A stretch of DNA of 64,000 nucleotides from JBBRYB01 sp038238115 (lineage in GTDB: Bacteria; Actinomycetota; Actinomycetes; Propionibacteriales; Nocardioidaceae): assembly GCA_038238115.1 (NCBI GenBank), contig JBBRYB010000010.1, positions 1 to 64,000 on the forward strand, written 5' to 3'. The position numbers were made by a program, and so were the translations under genes. Under the pieces are notes generated by a model. That model worked only from the letters and a program-made list of their open reading frames with translations. It searched no databases and had not been told where the DNA came from. How positions within the stretch are numbered: the first letter of the stretch is position 1; every line of letters starts with the position of its first letter. Of this stretch, positions 16,572 through 25,758 are shown piece by piece.

Positions 16572-16645
16572 CGGAGAAATTCCCTCCGTATGCTCTTGTG
16601 TCGTGTGGCAGGCCCGTGGGAACCTAAACGGAAGAAGTTCCTCCG
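16572..16645. promoter_or_regulatory. Twin TetR-type operators in the tetR/MFS divergon
   Basis: CGGAGAAATTCCCTCCG (16572-16588) and CGGAAGAAGTTCCTCCG (16629-16645) are two similar 17-bp dyads sharing CGGA...TCCG ends and a central AA-T-CC core, centred 57 bases apart. One lies nearer the tetR start, the other just before the exporter's Shine-Dalgarno. Confidence 0.6.
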
Positions 16646-16664
16646 GATATCCAAGGAATACACC

Positions 16665-18157
16665 ATGACGACATCTGACGTTCGAGAAGCACGACGGCAG
16701 CCGAGAGCGCGAACCGCCGTCGCTGGATCGTCCTGGTCGTGGTCGCGGTCGCCCAGCTGATGGTGGCGCTCGACGCCACGATCGTGAACATCGCGCTCCC
16801 GTCCGCCCAGCAGGCACTCGGCTTCGACGACGGTCGACGACAGTGGGTCATCACCGCCTACACGCTGCCGTTCGCGGGCTTGCTGCTCCTGGGTGGCAGG
16901 CTCTGCGACCACCTCGGTCGTCGCCGGGCGTTCCTCGCCGGCCTGGCCGGGTTCGCGGCCGCCTCTGCGCTGGCCGGAGCTGCTCCCAGCTTCGCGGTGC
17001 TGGTCGCCGGCCGGGCGCTCCAGGAAGCCTTCGCGGCGCTGCTCGCTCCCACCGCGTTGTCGTTGGTCGCCGTCACCTTCACCGAGCCCAGGGAGCGCGC
17101 CAGGGCCTTCGGCGTCTACGGTGCGCTGGCCAGCAGCGGAGCCGCCAGCGGACTCATCCTCGGCGGTGCCTTGACCGAGTACCTGCAGTGGCGCTGGTGC
17201 CTCTACGTCAACATCGCGGTCGCCGTCTGTGCATTGCTCGCCGGCCGCGCGGTGCTGCCCCGCGTCGCCGCGCAGGCTCGAACCGGCCTCGATGTCACCG
17301 CGGGCCTGCTGGTCACCGGTGGACTTGTGGCGGTGGTCTTCGGATGCAGTCAGGCCGTGCCTCATGGCTGGGCGTCGTTGCAGGTGACCGGCCCGTGGGC
17401 TGCGGGGCTGCTGGCGCTCGCCTCGTTCGTGCTGCGCGAGCGGCGTACCAGAACCCCGTTGCTGCCGCTGCACATCCTCGCCCACCAGGCCCGAGCAGGC
17501 TCCTATCTGGCTGTCGCCGCGGCCGTGGTCGGCTCCTTCGGGATGTTCTTGATGCTCACCTACTACTTCCAGGTGATCCAGGACTACACGCCGCTCCAGG
17601 CCGGTCTCGCCTTCCTGCCGCTCACCGCGGCCGCGTCGGCCAGCGGGTACGGCGTGGCCAGTCGCCTGTTGCCGCGGGTCGCTGCGAGCACGCTCATCGT
17701 CGCGGGCATGCTGGTGGCGGCCGCCGGGCTGGGCCTGCTCAGCCGGCTGGACGCCGCCAGCGGCTACCTCAGCCTGGTCCTGCCGGCACAGCTGTTGCTG
17801 GGGGCGGGCATCGGGTGTGTCTTCACCCCAGCGATCAGCGTCGCCACCAGTGGCATCGAGCGTCGCGACGCCGGTGTCGCCGCGGCCGTCGCGAACACCG
17901 CCATGCAGGTCGGTGGTTCGATCGGGACCGCCGTGTTGAACACCGTCGCGATCACCGCCACCAGCGCCTACCTGGGCAGCAACCCCGTCTCCCAGGGAGC
18001 GAGGGACGAGGCGCTCGTGCACGGCTACGCCGCCGCAACCACCTGGGCTGGCGTGCTGCTCGTCGCTGTCGCGGCGGTGGCAATGGCGCTGATCAGGCCG
18101 CCGCGTCTCGACACGCCGACATCACAGCTGAGCCGACACAACGGAGCCAAGCCATGA
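16665..18157 (+). CDS. DHA2-type MFS drug transporter (N-terminus shifted by one base)
   Basis: An EmrB/QacA-like 14-segment major-facilitator exporter. QLMVALDATIVNIALPSAQ is the diagnostic first-helix motif, followed by GGRLCDHLGRRRAF (motif A). The continuous open frame begins only at GTG 16739, inside helix 1. The natural beginning is ATG 16665, with AAGGA eight bases upstream. It reads MTTSDVRE and then needs a one-base change near 16688 to continue as TTAAESANRRRWIVL into the transporter. Either a frameshift mutation or a sequence error is present; if real, only a truncated protein from 16739 could be made. It is divergent from tetR with operators between, so probably an inducible exporter. 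Confidence 0.85.
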
Positions 18158-19224
18158 GCCAGCACAGCCAGGGGCACGCTCGCCCCCACCACAGCGAGAA
18201 CCCGCCCGCGACCCAGTCGATCGGGGCCGCTCATGCCGGGTCTGCGGTTGCCGAGGGGAGGGCCGGCGACCTCAGCTGGCCGCGAGTGCTCTTCGCCGCC
18301 GGAGGTGTCCTGCTCGTGACCATGCTGGTGCACTTGGTGGCACTCGCAGTGACTGGAGGAGCCGTCACCGGGCCGGTATCGCTGCGCAAGCCGGCCACCT
18401 TCGCCGAGACAGGCTGGCTCACCGCCTGGTGTACGGCGCTCATCATGACCCGAATCGACATGCGGCCCCTGCAGCGGCACGTTGTCGGCACGACAGTCCT
18501 GGCGTTCGGGATCGGAGAGACCGCCATCATGGCGATCCAGGCGTGGCGCGGCGTCCCGAGCCACTACAACTTCACCACGCCGTTCGACGCGACCATGATG
18601 CGGGCCGGTGCCGGTGGGCTGGCGTTGGCGTTCCTCGTCGGCATGGTCACGCTGCTCACCTCGACGTTTCGGGATCGGGCCGCGCCTCGCAGCCTGGTCC
18701 TCGGAGTGCGTTGTGGCATCGTGGTGCTCTTGTTCGGGTGCGTCATCGGCTTCGTGATGATCTCCAACATGAGCGGGGTGTTCCAGGGCAGCTTCTTCTC
18801 GGGGTTCGCCGAGAAGCAGGTGGGATACCTGGGCCCGGCGCCCGCAACGGTCGGCCACGAGTATCTGCTGCTCCGGCCCTACACCGACGGCGGAGACCTG
18901 GTGCTCCTCCACGCGATCGGGATTCACTGCCTCCCGTTCGTTGCGCTGCCGGCGGTGATGCTGTCACGCATCCGGCTGGCCGAGGCGACGAGGACCAGGT
19001 ACGTGCTCGCGATCGTCGCCGGTGTCGCCGTGGCGATGGCAGTCCTCGCCGAGCAGGCGTTCGGCTCGCTGCCGCTGTCGCAGCTCAGCATCGGCCAGAT
19101 GTTGTTGCTGCTGCTGTCGGCGGCGAGCTTCCTGACCGGCTGGGCGCTGACCTGCACGGCATACCTTCGGGCCATGCGGAACGATTCCCCAAGCGACCCC
19201 TTCCTGTCCGTCAACGAGCCATAA
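18154..19224 (+). CDS. Polytopic membrane protein of unknown function
   Basis: I do not recognise the family. The 356-residue protein has a hydrophilic His-rich N-terminus (about 40 residues), then about eight hydrophobic segments. Polar landmarks include SLRKPATFAETGWLTAWC in the first loop and a central region HEYLLLRPYTDGGDLVLLHAIGIHCLPF with several His. The start ATG overlaps the exporter's stop (ATGA), so the two are translationally coupled and probably act together under the same TetR. Histidines in membrane segments would allow heme or metal binding, but that is only a possibility. Confidence 0.8.
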   Translation: MSQHSQGHARPHHSENPPATQSIGAAHAGSAVAEGRAGDLSWPRVLFAAGGVLLVTMLVHLVALAVTGGAVTGPVSLRKPATFAETGWLTAWCTALIMTRIDMRPLQRHVVGTTVLAFGIGETAIMAIQAWRGVPSHYNFTTPFDATMMRAGAGGLALAFLVGMVTLLTSTFRDRAAPRSLVLGVRCGIVVLLFGCVIGFVMISNMSGVFQGSFFSGFAEKQVGYLGPAPATVGHEYLLLRPYTDGGDLVLLHAIGIHCLPFVALPAVMLSRIRLAEATRTRYVLAIVAGVAVAMAVLAEQAFGSLPLSQLSIGQMLLLLLSAASFLTGWALTCTAYLRAMRNDSPSDPFLSVNEP

Positions 19225-19490
19225 TGGCTGGCGCAATAGCCGTGGTGCACACCGGCAGTGCCGCCGCGCGGATGCTCGCCGTTGGGGTGAGGCGATCTGC
19301 GACATCGATGTGCGTCGGCACCGGCTGAGCGCGTTGGGCCGGTCGCGTCGGCTCCGACGGTGTGGCCGGGCCTGGATGTTGTGAGCCCGGCGGCGTTGCA
19401 GCGCCATGACAAGGCCCGGGCCAGGGTCTGCCGTCTCGTCTGGGCGCGGCTGCCGACGCTATCGGCGAAGGTCGCGCGGACCCGCGTGGA

Positions 19491-22097
19491 CTACGTGCTG
19501 TCAGCGAGTACGGCGTCGACGGTGATCGAGTCCGAGCCCGTGTCGACGAACTCGACCTCGCCGACGATCCGCCCGGCCGCCTTGAGATCGTCGACCGCCT
19601 GCGCGACGAGTGCGAGCCGGTCGGCGCGGCCGCCGATCGTGGCGTGCGACACCTCGGCACGCATCGACACCTTGGCGACGGACTTCACGCCGCGCAAGCC
19701 GGCCAGCGCCTCCGCCACCGCGACCAGCAGATCGGGGTCGTTGCCGACATCGGGCAGGTCGACGTCCACGTCCGGCCAGGAGGCACGGTGGATCGAGCCG
19801 TCATGCGACCACGACCAGACCTCCTCACTCACAAAGGGCAGGAACGGGGCCAGCAGCCGAAGCTGAACGGAGAGCCCAGTGTTGAGCGCCAGCCGGGCTG
19901 AGTCAGCGGCCGAGTCGCCGCGACCACCGTAGGCACGCTCCTTGACGAGCTCGACATAGTCGTCGCAGAACGTCCAGAAGAACTTCTCTGTGGTTTCGAG
20001 GGCGGTGGTGTAGTCGAGCCGGTCGAACGCCTGCGTCGCCTCGACGACCACCTGACGCAACCGATTGACCATCGCCAGGTCGAGCGGGTGGCTGATCGCC
20101 GTCGTGTCCCCACGGGCGGCGCCCATGCCGAGCACGAACTTCGATGCGTTGAGCACCTTGATAGCGAGGCGTCGACCGACCTTCATCTGGCTCTCGTCGA
20201 ATGGGGAGTCCAAACCGGGACGTGACATGGCGGCGCGCCACCGCACAGCGTCGGAACCGTACTTCTCCAGCAGGTCGGCGGGCGTCGTGACGTTTCCCTT
20301 GGACTTCGACATCTTCTTGCGGTCCGGGTCGAGCACGAAGCCCGAGATCATCGCGTGCGTCCACGGGGTCTGTCCATGCTCGAAGTGAGAGCGGACGACT
20401 CGGCTGAACAGCCAGGTACGGATGATCTCGTGCGCCTGGGTGCACAGGTCCATCGGGAAGACCCGTCCGAACAGGTCGGGGTCGCGCTCCCAGCCACCTG
20501 CGATCTGGGGTGTCAGTGACGAGGTTGCCCAGGTGTCCATGACGTCGGGGTCACCGATGAACCCGTTCGGCTGGCCCCGCTGCGCCTCGTCATACCCGTC
20601 CGGGACATGTGAGGACGGGTCGACCGGCAGCCGGTCCTCTCGGGCGCGCAGCGGGGCGGAGTAGTCGGGTTCGCCGTCGGCGTTGAGCGCGTACCACAAC
20701 GGAAAGGGGACTCCGAAGTAGCGCTGCCGGGAGACGAGCCAGTCGCCGTTGAGGCCGCGGACCCAGTTCGCGTAGCGATGTTTCATGAACGGCGGCACCC
20801 AGGTGATCTGGTCGCCCCGGGCCAGCATGGCCTCGCGCAGCGCCTCCTCGCGGCCGCCGTTGCGGATGTACCACTGGCGGGTGGCGACGATCTCCAGCGG
20901 CTTGTCCCCGTTCTCATAGAAGTTCGCCATCCGCTGCGTTGGCTTCGGCTCACCCATCAGGTCTGCGGACTCACCGAGGAGGGCTGCCATCGTCTCCCGG
21001 GCGCTGAAGGTGGTCTTTGCGGCGAGCTGCCCGTACGCCGCCTTGGCTTCATCCGCCGCGAGCCAGTCAGGAGTGTCCCGCAGGATGCGGCCGTCCCGGC
21101 CGATGATCGCCCGCACCGGGAGCTGCAGCTCGCGCCACCACTGGACGTCGGTCAGGTCGCCGAACGTGCAGCACATCGCGATGCCCGCACCCTTGTCCGG
21201 CTCGGCAGCGGGATGGGCGAGCACCGGGACCTCGACGGCGAAGATCGGCGTGCGCACGGTGCGACCGAACAAGGGCTGGTAGCGCCCGTCGTCAGGGTGG
21301 GCGACCAGGGCGACGCAGGCCGCGATCAGCTCCGGCCTGGTCGTCTCGATAGGGACCTGGCCATCGGGCCCGTGGAAGGCGACCCGGTAGAAGTGCCCGG
21401 GATACTCGCGTGCCTCCAGCTCCGCCTGAGCTACCGCCGTCTGGAACGTGACGTCCCACAGGGTCGGCGCCTCGGACTGGTAGGCCTCGCCGCGCTCGAG
21501 GTTGCGCAAGAAGGCGCGCTGCGACGCGGTCCGGCTATCGCCGCCGATGGTCGTGTAGAGGTGGGACCAGTCGACCGACAAGCCGAGCTGGCGCCACAGG
21601 TTCTCAAAAGCCACCTCGTCCTCGGCGGTCAGCCGCTCGCACAGCTCGATGAAGTTGCCTCGGCTGATCGACACCTGACGCTTGGCGTCCGGCTTGTCCG
21701 GCGGGGCGAAGTCGGCGTCGTATGGAACCGACGGGTCGCAGCGCACGCCGAAGAAGTTCTGCACCCGTCTCTCGGTCGGCAACCCGTTGTCGTCCCACCC
21801 CATCGGGTAGAACACCTCTTTGCCGCGCATCCGCTGGTAGCGCGCGATGAGGTCGGTGTGGGTGTAGGAGCTCACGCTGCCCACGTGCAGCGATCCCGAC
21901 ACGGTCGGTGGGGGCGTGTCTATCGCAAAGATCTGCTCACGAGTCTTGCTGCGGTCGAAGGCGTAGACCTGCTCCCGCTCCCAGACCGCGCTCCACTTGT
22001 CCTCCAGGCCCTCCAGTGCCGGGCGCTCAGGTACGACGGCCGCGCGTGATGCCGCGGTCGACGTGTCAGAGGCCTGGTTCGGGAGCGTGGACGTCAT
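19491..22097 (-). CDS. valS: Valine--tRNA ligase
   Basis: A class I aminoacyl-tRNA synthetase of 868 residues. The HIGH-equivalent is HVGS in PPPTVSGSLHVGS, and KMSKS is in KKMSKSKGNV. The editing (CP1) domain lies between, and an anticodon-binding domain follows. PPPTVSGSLH marks valine rather than isoleucine or leucine specificity. The start is ATG 22097. A TAAGAT -10 only eight bases upstream implies a leaderless mRNA, and the open frame upstream (to 22190) has no homology. It is divergent from folC. Confidence 0.97.
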   Translation of the reverse strand: MTSTLPNQASDTSTAASRAAVVPERPALEGLEDKWSAVWEREQVYAFDRSKTREQIFAIDTPPPTVSGSLHVGSVSSYTHTDLIARYQRMRGKEVFYPMGWDDNGLPTERRVQNFFGVRCDPSVPYDADFAPPDKPDAKRQVSISRGNFIELCERLTAEDEVAFENLWRQLGLSVDWSHLYTTIGGDSRTASQRAFLRNLERGEAYQSEAPTLWDVTFQTAVAQAELEAREYPGHFYRVAFHGPDGQVPIETTRPELIAACVALVAHPDDGRYQPLFGRTVRTPIFAVEVPVLAHPAAEPDKGAGIAMCCTFGDLTDVQWWRELQLPVRAIIGRDGRILRDTPDWLAADEAKAAYGQLAAKTTFSARETMAALLGESADLMGEPKPTQRMANFYENGDKPLEIVATRQWYIRNGGREEALREAMLARGDQITWVPPFMKHRYANWVRGLNGDWLVSRQRYFGVPFPLWYALNADGEPDYSAPLRAREDRLPVDPSSHVPDGYDEAQRGQPNGFIGDPDVMDTWATSSLTPQIAGGWERDPDLFGRVFPMDLCTQAHEIIRTWLFSRVVRSHFEHGQTPWTHAMISGFVLDPDRKKMSKSKGNVTTPADLLEKYGSDAVRWRAAMSRPGLDSPFDESQMKVGRRLAIKVLNASKFVLGMGAARGDTTAISHPLDLAMVNRLRQVVVEATQAFDRLDYTTALETTEKFFWTFCDDYVELVKERAYGGRGDSAADSARLALNTGLSVQLRLLAPFLPFVSEEVWSWSHDGSIHRASWPDVDVDLPDVGNDPDLLVAVAEALAGLRGVKSVAKVSMRAEVSHATIGGRADRLALVAQAVDDLKAAGRIVGEVEFVDTGSDSITVDAVLADST

Positions 22098-22105
22098 GGG
22101 CGCAA

Positions 22106-22111
22106 ATCTTA
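22106..22111 (-). promoter_or_regulatory. Leaderless -10 element of valS
   Basis: TAAGAT on the minus strand lies eight bases before the valS ATG. No ribosome binding site fits between. Confidence 0.5.
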
Positions 22112-22257
22112 CGGTGGCCCACGGAAGCCAAGCGAATCCTTCAGCGCCGAGCCATCCGCCTTTGCACATGATCCGGGATGAGCAGTCCATTGAGCCGCCG
22201 GTCGGGGTCTCTGGGTCGGTCGCCTCCCGGCCCTGATCGTCGGGTCCGCTGCGCCAC

Positions 22258-22263
22258 TAGACT
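22258..22263 (+). promoter_or_regulatory. Near-leaderless -10 element of folC
   Basis: TAGACT lies eight bases before the folC ATG at 22272, so transcription would start within one or two bases of the start codon. Confidence 0.45.
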
Positions 22264-22271
22264 TCGAGGCG

Positions 22272-23633
22272 ATGCCTGACACCGCGGAGACCGACACGTT
22301 TCGCGACGTCGAGCAGCGCCTGCTCGCGCGCTGGCCGGAGACCAGGCTCGACCCGACACTGGAGCGCATCGCCGCCCTGTGTGACCTGCTCGGGGAGCCG
22401 CAGCATGCCTACCCCGTCGTCCACCTCACCGGCACGAACGGCAAGACCTCCACCGCCCGCATGATCGACACGTTGCTGCGCGAGCTCGGACTGCGCACCG
22501 GCCGCGCGACAAGCCCCCACGTCGAGTCGATGACCGAGCGCATCGCCCTTGACGGCCAGCCACTGAGCCCGGAGCGCTTCGTCGAGGTGTATGCGGAGGT
22601 GGCGCCCTACGCGGAGATCATCGACCGGTCTGGCGAGTACCCGGTCTCGTTCTTCGAGCTGATCACCGCGATGGCCTTCGCCGCCTTCGCCGACGCACCG
22701 GTCGACGCGGCTGTCGTCGAGGTGGGCATGGGCGGCGCCTGGGACGCGACCAATGTCGCGGATGCGAGCGTCGCGGTGGTGACGCCGATCGCCGTCGACC
22801 ACGCCGGCTACCTGGGGGACACGCCGGGTGACATCGCCGTGGAGAAGTCCGGCATCATCAAGCCCGACACGTTCGCCGTCCTCGCCCAGCAGCCGGACGA
22901 GGCGGCCGAGGTCCTGCTGCGCAGGGCCGCCGAGGTCGGCGCGACCGTCGCGCGTGAGGGCCTGGAGTTCGGTGTGATGGAGCGGACCCCCGGCGTCGGC
23001 GGTCAGCTGATGACGCTGCAGGGCCTCGGGGCGACGTACGCCGATGTCTTCCTGCCGCTCCACGGCGCCCACCAGGCGCACAACTGTGCGTGTGCGCTCG
23101 CGGCAGTGGAGGCATTCGCCGGCGGCAACGGGCTCGAGGGCAGCCTCGACGTCGATGTCGTGCGCGCCGCCTTCGCGCAGGCGACTTCCCCCGGTCGCCT
23201 CGAGGTGCTCCGGCGTTCCCCGGCCGTGCTTGTCGATGCCGCGCACAACCCGCACGGTGCGTCCGCCACCGCGGACGCAATCCAGGAGGCGTTCACGTTC
23301 TCGCCCCTGGTCGGCGTCGTCGGCGTGATGGCCGACAAGGACGTCGAGGGCCTGCTCGACGCCTTCGAGCCAGTGATGCAGACAGTCGTGTGCACGCAGA
23401 ACTCGACTGCACGCGCCCTGCCCGCCGAGGCGCTAGCCGAGGTGGCGCGCGGCATCTTCGGTCCGGATCGGGTGCGGATCGCGGCCCGGCTCGACGACGC
23501 CATCGATCTGGCGGCCGCCCTGGCCGAGGCCGGCGACGCCGACAGCATCGGGCTGGGAAGCGGGGGCGTCCTGGTCACGGGATCGGTGATCACGGCTGGC
23601 GAGGCGCGGATGCTGCTCGGCGGTGGTCGCTGA
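22272..23633 (+). CDS. folC: Bifunctional dihydrofolate synthase / folylpolyglutamate synthase
   Basis: A Mur-ligase-fold enzyme of 453 residues that adds glutamate to dihydropteroate or folates using ATP. The P-loop is VHLTGTNGKTSTARM near residue 60. The family signature SPHVESMTERIALDG and the second nucleotide-site region VDAAHNPHGASATADA are present. It follows valS divergently, as in many Actinobacteria, and its stop overlaps the DUF4233 start by one base (TGATG). With fhs and the cyclodeaminase further along, several folate/one-carbon genes fall within this window. Confidence 0.95.
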   Translation: MPDTAETDTFRDVEQRLLARWPETRLDPTLERIAALCDLLGEPQHAYPVVHLTGTNGKTSTARMIDTLLRELGLRTGRATSPHVESMTERIALDGQPLSPERFVEVYAEVAPYAEIIDRSGEYPVSFFELITAMAFAAFADAPVDAAVVEVGMGGAWDATNVADASVAVVTPIAVDHAGYLGDTPGDIAVEKSGIIKPDTFAVLAQQPDEAAEVLLRRAAEVGATVAREGLEFGVMERTPGVGGQLMTLQGLGATYADVFLPLHGAHQAHNCACALAAVEAFAGGNGLEGSLDVDVVRAAFAQATSPGRLEVLRRSPAVLVDAAHNPHGASATADAIQEAFTFSPLVGVVGVMADKDVEGLLDAFEPVMQTVVCTQNSTARALPAEALAEVARGIFGPDRVRIAARLDDAIDLAAALAEAGDADSIGLGSGGVLVTGSVITAGEARMLLGGGR

Positions 23634-23992
23634 TGCGCAACCCGCGCCGGGCGATGTGCGCCACGGTGCTGGCGCTCCAGTGCATCGTGCTGGGCCTTTC
23701 GACCCCGGTGCTCATCACGGTCGAGGGCGTGTCGAAGCCGACGGCCCTGGTGGCCGGGCTGGGACTGTCCTTGGTCGCCCTGCTCCTGGCCGGCTCGCTG
23801 CGAGCCGAGTGGGGGTACTACGCCGGTTTCGTCGTGCAGGTGGCCGCCCTTGCTCTCGGCTTCCTCGTCTCGACGATGTTCATCCTGGGTGTGATCTTCA
23901 CGCTCCTGTGGACCACTGCCTACCTGCTCGGCAAGCGGATCGAGGCGGATCGGGCCGCCTGGGTCGGCGGCAGCCAGGATCACCGAGGCTGA
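23633..23992 (+). CDS. DUF4233 membrane protein
   Basis: A 119-residue protein with four predicted membrane helices (about residues 9-30, 38-55, 62-80 and 84-102). The N-terminal NPRRAMCATVLALQCIVLGL and the WTTAYLLGKRI segment match DUF4233, a family found between folC and ndk in Actinobacteria. The function is unknown. The start ATG overlaps the folC stop by one base, so translation is coupled. Confidence 0.85.
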   Translation: MRNPRRAMCATVLALQCIVLGLSTPVLITVEGVSKPTALVAGLGLSLVALLLAGSLRAEWGYYAGFVVQVAALALGFLVSTMFILGVIFTLLWTTAYLLGKRIEADRAAWVGGSQDHRG

Positions 23993-24060
23993 GCGGTCGC
24001 CCCTGTCAGCTCGCGCACACCACAGCACCGAGCGGTCGCGGCGCGCGGCTGTTGCCCCAC

Positions 24061-24066
24061 TAGGCT
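24061..24066 (+). promoter_or_regulatory. Leaderless -10 element of ndk
   Basis: TAGGCT lies six bases before the ndk ATG at 24073, leaving no room for a ribosome binding site. Confidence 0.55.
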
Positions 24067-24072
24067 GCCGCA

Positions 24073-24480
24073 ATGACTCAGCGAACCCTTGTCTTGTGCA
24101 AGCCGGACGCCGTACGCCGCGGGCTCGTCGGCAACATCGTGAGCCGCTTCGAGGCCAAGGGTCTCACCATCGTGGCTCTGGACCAGCGACACATCACCGA
24201 AGAGATGGCGGACAAGCACTACGCCGAGCATGTGGATCGCGACTTCTACCCGCCGCTGCGCACGTTCGTCACGAGCGGACCGCTGGTCGCCATGGTGGTC
24301 GAGGGTGACGAGGCGGTCGACGTCGTTCGCGCCATCAACGGGGCGACCGACGGCCGCAAGGCGGCACCGGGGACGATCCGCGGCGACCTCAGCCTCTCGA
24401 ACCGGGAGAACCTCGTGCACGGCTCGGACTCTCCCGAGTCCGCCGCTCGGGAGATCGCCCTCTGGTTCCCCCAACTCTGA
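24073..24480 (+). CDS. ndk: Nucleoside diphosphate kinase
   Basis: Transfers the gamma phosphate of ATP to nucleoside diphosphates through a phosphohistidine. It is 135 residues, the standard size. The N-terminal RTLVLCKPDAVRRG and the active-site block HGSDSPESA (histidine at about 116) are intact, as are the nucleotide-contacting RPLRT-like and N-R residues. ATG 24073 is supported by the leaderless TAGGCT promoter. It follows DUF4233 after 80 bases and precedes the mre operon. Confidence 0.98.
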   Translation: MTQRTLVLCKPDAVRRGLVGNIVSRFEAKGLTIVALDQRHITEEMADKHYAEHVDRDFYPPLRTFVTSGPLVAMVVEGDEAVDVVRAINGATDGRKAAPGTIRGDLSLSNRENLVHGSDSPESAAREIALWFPQL

Positions 24481-24727
24481 GCCCTAACAACTGCGGAGCC
24501 CTAGCAGCTCGGAGCACCTGTGACAGCTGACAGCGCCGGCGTCGGCGAAAGATCCGAGTGCCGGCGCCGAGTGTCGCCGGTCTCAGGCGCGCCCACCCAC
24601 TTACGCTGATTTCGCAGTCTTCACGTGGGTATGACGCATGCGCCTCGGGGAATCCGGCGTCTCGCGGCCGGCTGCGCCACGACAGCTCAGGGCGACACCT
24701 CACGGCGAAAGGGGCCGGGTCGGGCGG

Positions 24728-25753
24728 ATGGCCAACAGCATCATCGGCCGTGATATGGCGGTCGATCTCGGGACGGCCAACACCTTGGTCTACGTCCGTG
24801 GCCGCGGCGTCATGCTCAACGAGCCGTCCGTGGTCGCGATGAACGCCCAAACCCGTGAGATCTTGGCCGTCGGCACCGAGGCCAAGCGGATGATCGGCCG
24901 GACCCCCGACACCATCACCGCCATCCGGCCGCTCCGCGACGGTGTGATCGCCGACTTCGAGGCGACCGAGCAGATGCTGCGCTTCTTCATCCAGCGTGTG
25001 CACCGACGCCGGTACTTCGCCAAACCGCGTCTGGTCATCTGCGTGCCATCCGGCATCACGGCGGTCGAACAGCGTGCGGTCAAGGAGGCCGGCTACCAGG
25101 CCGGTGCCCGCCGGGTCTACATCATCGAGGAGCCGATGGCGGCTGCGATCGGTGCCGGGCTGCCGGTGCACGAAGCCACCGGCAACATGGTGGTCGACAT
25201 CGGCGGCGGCACCACCGAGGTCGCCGTGATCAGCCTCGGTGGAATCGTGACCAGCCAGTCGATCCGGACCGCTGGAGACGACCTCGACCAGGCAGTCATC
25301 AGCTGGATGAAGAAGGAGTACTCCCTGATGCTGGGGGAGCGCACGGCCGAGGAGATCAAGGTTGCCCTCGGTTCCGCCTTCCCGCTGCCTGACGAGCCGG
25401 AGGCCGAGATTCGTGGCCGCGACATGGTCAGCGGTCTGCCGCGCAACGTCCTCGTCTCGTCCGCCGAGGTCCGCCAGGCGCTGGAGGAGCCGTTGCACGC
25501 GATCGTCGACTCGGTGCGCACGACCCTCGACAAGACCCCGCCCGAGCTCGCTGGCGACATCATGGACCGCGGCGTCGTACTCACCGGTGGAGGTGCGCTG
25601 CTGCGCGGACTCGACGAGCGCATCCGGCACGAGACCGGCATGCCTGTGCACGTCGCGGACGGACCGCTCGACTCCGTCGCCCTCGGCGCCGGCAAGTGCG
25701 TGGAGGAGTTCGAGGCGCTGCAACAGGTGCTCGTCTCCGAACCGAGGCGCTGA
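24728..25753 (+). CDS. mreB: Rod shape-determining protein MreB
   Basis: An actin-like protein of 341 residues that organises lateral cell-wall synthesis. The nucleotide-binding phosphate-1 loop is AVDLGTANTLVYV and phosphate-2 is MVVDIGGGTTEVAVISLGG. The connect-2 and adenosine motifs (TGGGALLRGLDERI) are present. I chose ATG 24728, where MANSIIGRDMAVDLG matches family starts. An in-frame ATG 90 bases upstream adds a basic, non-conserved stretch. A TACGCT (24602-24607) may be the -10 of this operon. It is first gene of mreB-mreC-mreD-mrdA-rodA. Confidence 0.96.
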   Translation: MANSIIGRDMAVDLGTANTLVYVRGRGVMLNEPSVVAMNAQTREILAVGTEAKRMIGRTPDTITAIRPLRDGVIADFEATEQMLRFFIQRVHRRRYFAKPRLVICVPSGITAVEQRAVKEAGYQAGARRVYIIEEPMAAAIGAGLPVHEATGNMVVDIGGGTTEVAVISLGGIVTSQSIRTAGDDLDQAVISWMKKEYSLMLGERTAEEIKVALGSAFPLPDEPEAEIRGRDMVSGLPRNVLVSSAEVRQALEEPLHAIVDSVRTTLDKTPPELAGDIMDRGVVLTGGGALLRGLDERIRHETGMPVHVADGPLDSVALGAGKCVEEFEALQQVLVSEPRR

Positions 25754-25758
25754 ACCTC

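Noticed and set aside
16843..19224. A single 793-residue plus-strand protein across the exporter
   Set aside because: The first 437 residues are an out-of-frame reading of the transporter. Only the part from ATG 18154 is hydrophobic and gene-like.
19225..19490. A small gene between the membrane protein and valS
   Set aside because: Short open frames exist on the plus strand, but none has a plausible ribosome binding site, conserved-looking sequence or neighbour coupling.
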